Shown here: positions 57,870-64,000 of the stretch, in pieces | Numbering within the stretch: the stretch's first letter is position 1 | How the letters are laid out: the number at the start of each line of letters is the position of its first letter | From: Laccaria trichodermophora | Lineage: Eukaryota; Basidiomycota; Agaricomycetes; Agaricales; Hydnangiaceae | NCBI GenBank assembly: GCA_018417955.1 | Contig: JACTVC010000012.1 | Span: 806,001-870,000 of the forward strand | Direction of reading: 5' to 3' | Length of the DNA stretch: 64,000 nt | Position numbers and translations under genes: made by a program | Notes under the pieces: generated by a model | Databases searched by the model: none | What the model was told of the DNA's origin: nothing | What the model saw: only the letters and a program-made list of their open reading frames with translations

Positions 57870-58640
57870 TGCATGGCCTGTGTCCACTCTGGGGGGCAAG
57901 TTTTATGACAACTTTTTTTTTTTTTTTCCCCTTTCTTTCCTCTCATCATTCCTACCCAACTGGCACCACCTCTACCTACTCTGACACCAACTTACGATCA
58001 CGGCTTGTAATTTTCCACTGCACGATCTCTTCGCCTCTATCCTCCCTGGCTTGATTCTTGAGATTCGCACACTGGAAAAGTGGGGGGCTGTAGGGGAGTA
58101 TAGGTGGAAGATGGGAGGAGAGGCGCAAGCCTCTATCCCATTACACGCTCCCCACATCCAGACGACACACCACAATGGAAGCAAGCTACATCATCTTGAT
58201 GGGTAGAGGGAGTTGAGTTGGGATCAACGATCTGAGTGGAGAGGCGCAAGCCTCTATCACACTATACATGTCTTATACCCAGACCACAAGTATGATGGAA
58301 GCATGCTACACCATCTTGATGGGGAAAGGCAATGGAGTTGGGATGGATGACCTGGAAGCCATCCACTTGCATGGTTTCCCAGTACTCATGGTTATACATC
58401 ACTGAAGAGAGAATGGGAGGATCATATGGGTATTTCTGGGTTAAGCTGGGAGCTTACAGTGACCAGCTTTCCAGATAGCAAATTATTTGGGGCCAAATTT
58501 TTTCTTTCTTTTATTCATCTTCTTTGCTTTGCTACCTTTTTGTCTCATTTTATCCTGATATTCACTCTGGGGGGCAAGAGGATTTCTATTCTATTATTCT
58601 TCCCCACCATTGTTTTCCTTACATGCCCTCTGGACATTGG
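57870..58640. other. 3' interior of the LARD-like element
   Basis: No gene. A poly-T run lies near 57915. A block GGAGAGGCGCAAGCCTCTATC recurs at about 58118 and 58220 together with GGAAGCATGCTACA.CATCTTGATGG; each copy of GAGGCGCAAGCCTC is a perfect short hairpin. Confidence 0.65.
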
Positions 58641-58647
58641 GGGGCTT

Positions 58648-58966
58648 TGTGATATAGGATTGGAAGGGAATGCCCAGAGGCCATAGTCAAACAGTGGTAT
58701 ATAGCTAGATTTGGATATCTTACATAATATATTGATCTTTTGTCTTGAACCACCACCTTGTCAGCAGTCTTGCCATCCTCTTGCACTACATGTAGTGCTT
58801 TGTATAACTGTACTTCCTACAGTATGCATAATCATGTTGGGCCAGCTGAGTATCTTGTAACTGCTCATTGCTCACTTAAGGGTGTTGATCCCAGATCCAC
58901 CCATTCTTGCCTCCTCCTTCCCTCTTGGCTTCAGCTATGCGAGAAGTTCAGAGTGAACGCTTCACA
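58648..58966 (+). repeat. 3' LTR of the LARD-like element
   Basis: 319 bp, apparently identical to 55097-55415; directly preceded by the polypurine tract. Confidence 0.95.
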
Positions 58967-59290
58967 GACCTGATGTCAGGCACAGTGCACATTTAGGTTG
59001 GGAACTGTTTCCCATGCTTTTTGGGCCAGAAGAGTTAATGGCTAGCATGATGTGGTCATTGTTAATGACAATGTGTGCACTATTTCCTAATTGGGCCATT
59101 TCCTAATTAAGAAAAGCGTTACACTTTTTTCTGACACATCTGATGTCAGGCACAGTGCGCATTTGGGTGGCGAATTATTTCCCACGCTTTTTGGGCCAGA
59201 AGAGTTAATGGCTAGCAGGGTGTTGTCCTTGTTAATGACGATGTTCGCATATTTCCCAATTGGGAAAGTCATTACATAATATCACTTTGG
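58967..59290 (+). repeat. 155-bp tandem repeat, continuation
   Basis: Two more units of the array that starts at 54870, restored if the LTR element and one GACCT are removed. Confidence 0.85.
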
Positions 59291-59529
59291 TTTGTAGTGT
59301 CTGCTTTTTTCATTACAACACTTTGTAGTGTCCGCTTTATTGATTAGAAAATTGTGTAGTGTCCACTTTTTTCATTAAAACACTATGTAGTGTCCGCTTT
59401 ATTCATTAGAAAATTGTGTAGTGTCCGCTTTTTTCATTAAAACACTTTGTAGTGTTCGCCTTGTTCATTAGAAAACTGTGTAGTGTCCGCTTTTTTCATT
59501 AAAAAACTATGTAGTGTCCGCTTTATTCA
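59291..59529 (+). repeat. 31-bp minisatellite, left part
   Basis: About eight units of TGTAGTGTCCGCTTTTTTCA plus ATTAAAACACT-like halves; two variants alternate, giving a 62-bp higher-order unit. Interrupted by the foldback element; continues at 63801. Confidence 0.9.
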
Positions 59530-61221
59530 CACTTCAGTCACCCACCTTGACCAAGCTATTAGCTAGGAAATCTTGAAAAATTATCCAGGCTAATAGATCC
59601 TTTGGCCAGTTATTTTTTTGCCTCTGGAGAAAAATATATTATTGCATTAGACAAAAATGTTTGACCTTGAATATTGTGACTGGAAATATTTGGGTTGATA
59701 TATTGTATTGAAAAATATCCTGGCCATCTGAAAGTGGTAAGAAATATTTGAAGCATGTTAGAGTGGTAGGAAATGTTTGAAGTGTTTCAGACTGGTAGGA
59801 AATTTTTTAGCTGTGTGACACTGGTGAAAAATGTTTTAGCCATGTCACACTGCTGAGAAATCTTTTGACCATGTCACACTGCTAAGAAATTTTTTAGCCA
59901 TGTCACACTGCTGAAAAATCTTTTGACCATGTCACACTGCTAAGAAATTTTTTAGCCATGTCACACTGCTGAAAAATCTTTTGACCATGTCACACTGCTA
60001 AGAAATTTTTTAGCCATGTCACACTGCTCAAAAATCTTTTAGCCTTGTCACACTGCTCAAAAATTTCTTAGCCATGTCACATAGGCAAAACATTTCCTGC
60101 CAGTGTCACGGAGTATCTGGGGTCCTAGTTTCAAAAAAAAAAACTTCAAAAATTTCTACCATTCAAACTTTTATCTTCTGGATTCAACTTTTCTACAAAA
60201 TTTATCATAAAGATCATTTTGGTCCTAAACTTGCCTTTTTACTTTTATATTGTATTTTTATTATACTATATATTGCATTCAACTCTATCTATTGGTATTC
60301 AGCTATTTGTTATATAGTTATAGCCTCTGAATTCTGCTCTATCAGATAATAAAGGTTGTAACTGACTGCTCTTATATTGAGTGTATATTAATAACTACCT
60401 ATAATAGACCAGCCTTACTTACTGAATTATTACTGATGTCTATTATTCTTGCAAATTACCAGAAGTAAATATTGGCTGATGTGTGAGCCATATTTCTTCA
60501 CTGTGGTAGAAGTATGTTCCTGAAGACTAGAGAGAGTTTGGGAACTGTCAGATTGACTATGCCAGCTATTTTTTTTTTCACTTTTATAGAGGTATTATAT
60601 TCCTGAGGACTGCAGAGAGCTCTGAGGATTGTCAGTGTCTAAATATGTATAACATGATATAACATGATATGATGTATTCATATCTGTTCTGTTGACCATA
60701 ATGATATGTTAAATTTCTTTCTGACTACCAGTACTTTACTGTGCCCCACCTATTTCTGCAGGAATGGCTAGAATCTCCCAGAATTCTGATCTCTCTATTA
60801 TAAATACTTGAATTTCCTTCTTTAAATATAGACCTTAGACCTTGACAACAGTACCCAACAATAAGTTCTATTTTTTCTCATTTTTACCACATTTTCTAAA
60901 TGATTTTCATTTAAAATAGTCAATTTTCCTCATTTACTATGATTTCAGCTCTGCAACATTATAACCAATAGTGATTACCATCTACTATTCTCTTTAATGT
61001 TTCTTGTATTTTTCTGGTTATATTTGCATAAATTGCCTTATTTGGAAATATGCACAGACTATGTGCACCATACACCAACATTGTCAATAACAGTTAATAG
61101 TATGTCTATTCTTTTTTCTATTTTCTTTTCTGTTTTTCTAGCTATATTTGTATCATTTACCATATTAGGAAATGTCCACAGACCATGCATATGGTATCTA
61201 AATATTGTTAACAATAGTCTA
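59530..61221 (+). repeat. Left arm of the foldback element
   Basis: Outer 600 bp: repeated units of about 30 bp on AGCCATGTCACACTGCT / AGAAATTTTTT. Inner part: AT-rich tandem repeats like those at 52380-53400. A short ORF here (60074-60349) is mirrored at 62981-63256 and is not a gene. Confidence 0.95.
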
Positions 61222-62108
61222 TTATTTTTATCTTTTTCTTCTGATTTTCTGGCTATATTTTCATTCATTACCATATTTGGAAATATGCACAGACCAAGTA
61301 AACAATACATCAACATTATCAACAACTATTTATATCATGTGAATTTTTGTTCTAATTTTTCTAGCTATATTTGTATTAATTACCATTTTAGAAAATGTGT
61401 ACAGACCATGTATACAAGTTTTTCTCTTTTTCTTCAAATTTTTTTGGCTAAATTGAATTTTCTTTCTTATTTTTCTAGCTGTATTTGTATTAAATCATTA
61501 TATTAGAAAATGTACACAGACCACATATCTATCTCTTTTTTCCCCTTTTTGTCTGACTCTCTGGATATATTTCCATAATAGGAAATGTGCACAGGCCATC
61601 AACAACAGTTTATTATTTTTTCTCCTTTTTTTCTGATAGCAGTGGTGGTATTGTAAGTGCCAAAATCTTTCCTGGAAGGACAGATCACATGACTACATCA
61701 CATGGTTATATCACATGACCAGATCATATGACTGTTATATGATATGTCACATGACCACATCACATGACAATATCACATGATTGTGTCACATGACTGTATC
61801 ACATGATATAGAACATGAACAACTAAAGGATGAGTTAGATGTTTTGTTATTTGTGCTATCGCTTACATGCCTATCCATGCATGTCCTTGCTCAGTATTCA
61901 TGACTACTACTGACAAGTATAAAAAGGAGTCATGTGACACAATAGCTAAGCAATGGAAAGTAAATAATGGATAAGATCCCATATCTGCCAGCCATTTCCA
62001 TACTTGTCAGTAGTAGTCACATGTGTGAGGGGTCAGGCTATCAGGTATATTCCCTATTCAATGCATCCTACATATGTGTGTCACAGTAGTCACACTTCTT
62101 ATGCATCT
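61222..62108. other. Loop of the foldback element with TCACATGA cluster
   Basis: Continues the AT-rich repeats to about 61640, then about a dozen TCACATGA-type motifs at 61680-61815, then single-copy sequence. CATACTTGTCAGTAGTAGTCA near 61999 has its inverse near 61900 (TGACTACTACTGACAAGTAT), forming a small internal inverted repeat. Confidence 0.8.
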
Positions 62109-63800
62109 TAGACTATTGTTAACAATATTTAGATACCATATGCATGGTCTGTGGACATTTCCTAATATGGTAAATGATACAAATATAGCTAGAAAAACAG
62201 AAAAGAAAATAGAAAAAAGAATAGACATACTATTAACTGTTATTGACAATGTTGGTGTATGGTGCACATAGTCTGTGCATATTTCCAAATAAGGCAATTT
62301 ATGCAAATATAACCAGAAAAATACAAGAAACATTAAAGAGAATAGTAGATGGTAATCACTATTGGTTATAATGTTGCAGAGCTGAAATCATAGTAAATGA
62401 GGAAAATTGACTATTTTAAATGAAAATCATTTAGAAAATGTGGTAAAAATGAGAAAAAATAGAACTTATTGTTGGGTACTGTTGTCAAGGTCTAAGGTCT
62501 ATATTTAAAGAAGGAAATTCAAGTATTTATAATAGAGAGATCAGAATTCTGGGAGATTCTAGCCATTCCTGCAGAAATAGGTGGGGCACAGTAAAGTACT
62601 GGTAGTCAGAAAGAAATTTAACATATCATTATGGTCAACAGAACAGATATGAATACATCATATCATGTTATATCATGTTATACATATTTAGACACTGACA
62701 ATCCTCAGAGCTCTCTGCAGTCCTCAGGAATATAATACCTCTATAAAAGTGAAAAAAAAAATAGCTGGCATAGTCAATCTGACAGTTCCCAAACTCTCTC
62801 TAGTCTTCAGGAACATACTTCTACCACAGTGAAGAAATATGGCTCACACATCAGCCAATATTTACTTCTGGTAATTTGCAAGAATAATAGACATCAGTAA
62901 TAATTCAGTAAGTAAGGCTGGTCTATTATAGGTAGTTATTAATATACACTCAATATAAGAGCAGTCAGTTACAACCTTTATTATCTGATAGAGCAGAATT
63001 CAGAGGCTATAACTATATAACAAATAGCTGAATACCAATAGATAGAGTTGAATGCAATATATAGTATAATAAAAATACAATATAAAAGTAAAAAGGCAAG
63101 TTTAGGACCAAAATGATCTTTATGATAAATTTTGTAGAAAAGTTGAATCCAGAAGATAAAAGTTTGAATGGTAGAAATTTTTGAAGTTTTTTTTTTTGAA
63201 ACTAGGACCCCAGATACTCTGTGACACTGGCAGGAAATGTTTTGCCTATGTGACATGGCTAAGAAATTTTTGAGCAGTGTGACAAGGCTAAAAGATTTTT
63301 GAGCAGTGTGACATGGCTAAAAAATTTCTTAGCAGTGTGACATGGTCAAAAGATTTTTCAGCAGTGTGACATGGCTAAAAAATTTCTTAGCAGTGTGACA
63401 TGGTCAAAAGATTTTTCAGCAGTGTGACATGGCTAAAAAATTTCTTAGCAGTGTGACATGGTCAAAAGATTTCTCAGCAGTGTGACATGGCTAAAACATT
63501 TTTCACCAGTGTCACACAGCTAAAAAATTTCCTACCAGTCTGAAACACTTCAAACATTTCCTACCACTCTAACATGCTTCAAATATTTCTTACCACTTTC
63601 AGATGGCCAGGATATTTTTCAATACAATATATCAACCCAAATATTTCCAGTCACAATATTCAAGGTCAAACATTTTTGTCTAATGCAATAATATATTTTT
63701 CTCCAGAGGCAAAAAAATAACTGGCCAAAGGATCTATTAGCCTGGATAATTTTTCAAGATTTCCTAGCTAATAGCTTGGTCAAGGTGGGTGACTGAAGTG
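62109..63800 (-). repeat. Right arm of the foldback element
   Basis: Inverse complement of 59530-61221, same length. Confidence 0.95.
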
Positions 63801-64000
63801 TTTATTCACTAGAAAATTGTGTAGTGTCCGCTTCTTTAATTAAAAAACTATGTAGTGTCCGCTTTATTCATTAGAAAATTGTGTAGTGTCCGATTTTTTC
63901 ATTAAAACACTTTGTAGTGTCCGTTTTTTTCATAAAACACTTTGTAGTGTCCGCTTTATTCATTAGAAAATTGTGTACTGTCTGCTTTTTTCATTACAAC
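63801..64000 (+). repeat. 31-bp minisatellite, right part, runs off the window
   Basis: About six units identical in type to 59291-59529; the first 8 bp are the duplicated target TTTATTCA. Confidence 0.9.

Larger units (their letters stand above)
55097..58966 (+). mobile_element. Complete non-coding LTR retrotransposon (LARD-like)
   Basis: Two 319-bp LTRs (55097-55415 and 58648-58966) that look identical, with 5-bp target duplications GACCT at 55092-55096 and 58967-58971. A primer-binding site starting TGGTGGGGGCACCGC lies at 55417, and a polypurine tract (TTGGGGGGCTT) ends at 58647. The 3.2-kb interior has no gag or pol, only repeats, so it depends on proteins of another element. LTR identity indicates very recent insertion. 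Confidence 0.95.
59530..63800. mobile_element. Foldback element with 1,692-bp near-identical arms, B family, non-autonomous
   Basis: Left arm 59530-61221, right arm 62109-63800, equal in length; in the parts compared I find one substitution (near 60109/63222). Ends are CACTTCAGTCACCCAC and its inverse. The 8-bp target duplication TTTATTCA lies at 59522-59529 and 63801-63808, inside a minisatellite. The 887-bp loop (61222-62108) has no ORF of note. The ends and subterminal units match KDZ copy 1's element, so a KDZ transposase probably moved it. A transcript or single strand would form a very long hairpin. Confidence 0.95.

Noticed and set aside
59291..59529. Regularly spaced short repeats resembling a CRISPR array
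   Set aside because: Units are contiguous minisatellite copies without unique spacers, in a fungal genome, and with no cas genes.
60074..60349. 91-codon ORF duplicated at 62981-63256
   Set aside because: Duplicated only because it lies in the foldback arms; low-complexity AT-rich sequence.

Overview
The window is almost wholly mobile DNA from a filamentous basidiomycete, most likely an Agaricomycete. The evidence is two KDZ (Kyakuja-Dileera-Zisupton) transposase genes with a CxC1-like cysteine cluster, introns of about 50-60 nt, a Ty3/gypsy chromovirus, and a captured piece of a fungal-type mitochondrial Hsp70 gene. I see no intact host gene and no rRNA or tRNA gene. The elements are nested, so their order of insertion can partly be read.

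Layout. 1-11206 is the right part of a KDZ transposon (B family) whose left end lies outside the window. It carries a decayed companion gene (843-3545) and a decayed KDZ transposase (3641-10546). A complete 3,278-bp Tc1/mariner element (4328-7605, TA duplication) sits in the CxC1 exon; besides its own transposase it carries an apparently intact 532-residue cargo gene. 11207-13709 is gene-poor DNA with degenerate repeats. 13710-27091 is a Ty3/gypsy chromovirus with 387-bp LTRs, a stop-ridden gag-pol, and an additional ORF of about 880 codons before the 3' LTR. 27092-50690 is the centrepiece: a 23.6-kb KDZ transposon (A family) with nearly identical ends of about 0.95 kb. It contains a split multi-exon gene on the minus strand, a nested 7-kb satellite-bearing element (33122-40151), a captured mtHsp70 fragment, a second companion gene (43187-45778) and a second, nearly intact KDZ transposase (45996-49298). 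50797-54370 is a diverged B-family remnant with a solo LTR. 54371 to the window end begins another A-type element; in it sit a complete non-coding LTR element (55097-58966, TSD GACCT) and a 4,271-bp foldback element (59530-63800) with 1,692-bp near-identical arms and an 8-bp duplication.

How the parts fit. Both KDZ genes follow, on the same strand and within about 100-220 bp, a gene of one uncharacterised family, although the two transposons have different termini. This suggests a two-gene transposon module (companion plus transposase). All A- and B-type elements share the outer end CACTTCAGTCACCCAC and then carry different subterminal motifs spaced about 30 bp apart, which are likely transposase-binding arrays. 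Short GACT/AGTC palindromes cluster upstream of both companion genes. Premature stops and LTR differences are concentrated at CpG sites, which fits methylation and deamination (or a RIP-like process) acting on the older elements. The Tc1 cargo gene, the terminal repeats of the giant element and the foldback arms are nearly clean, hence recent.
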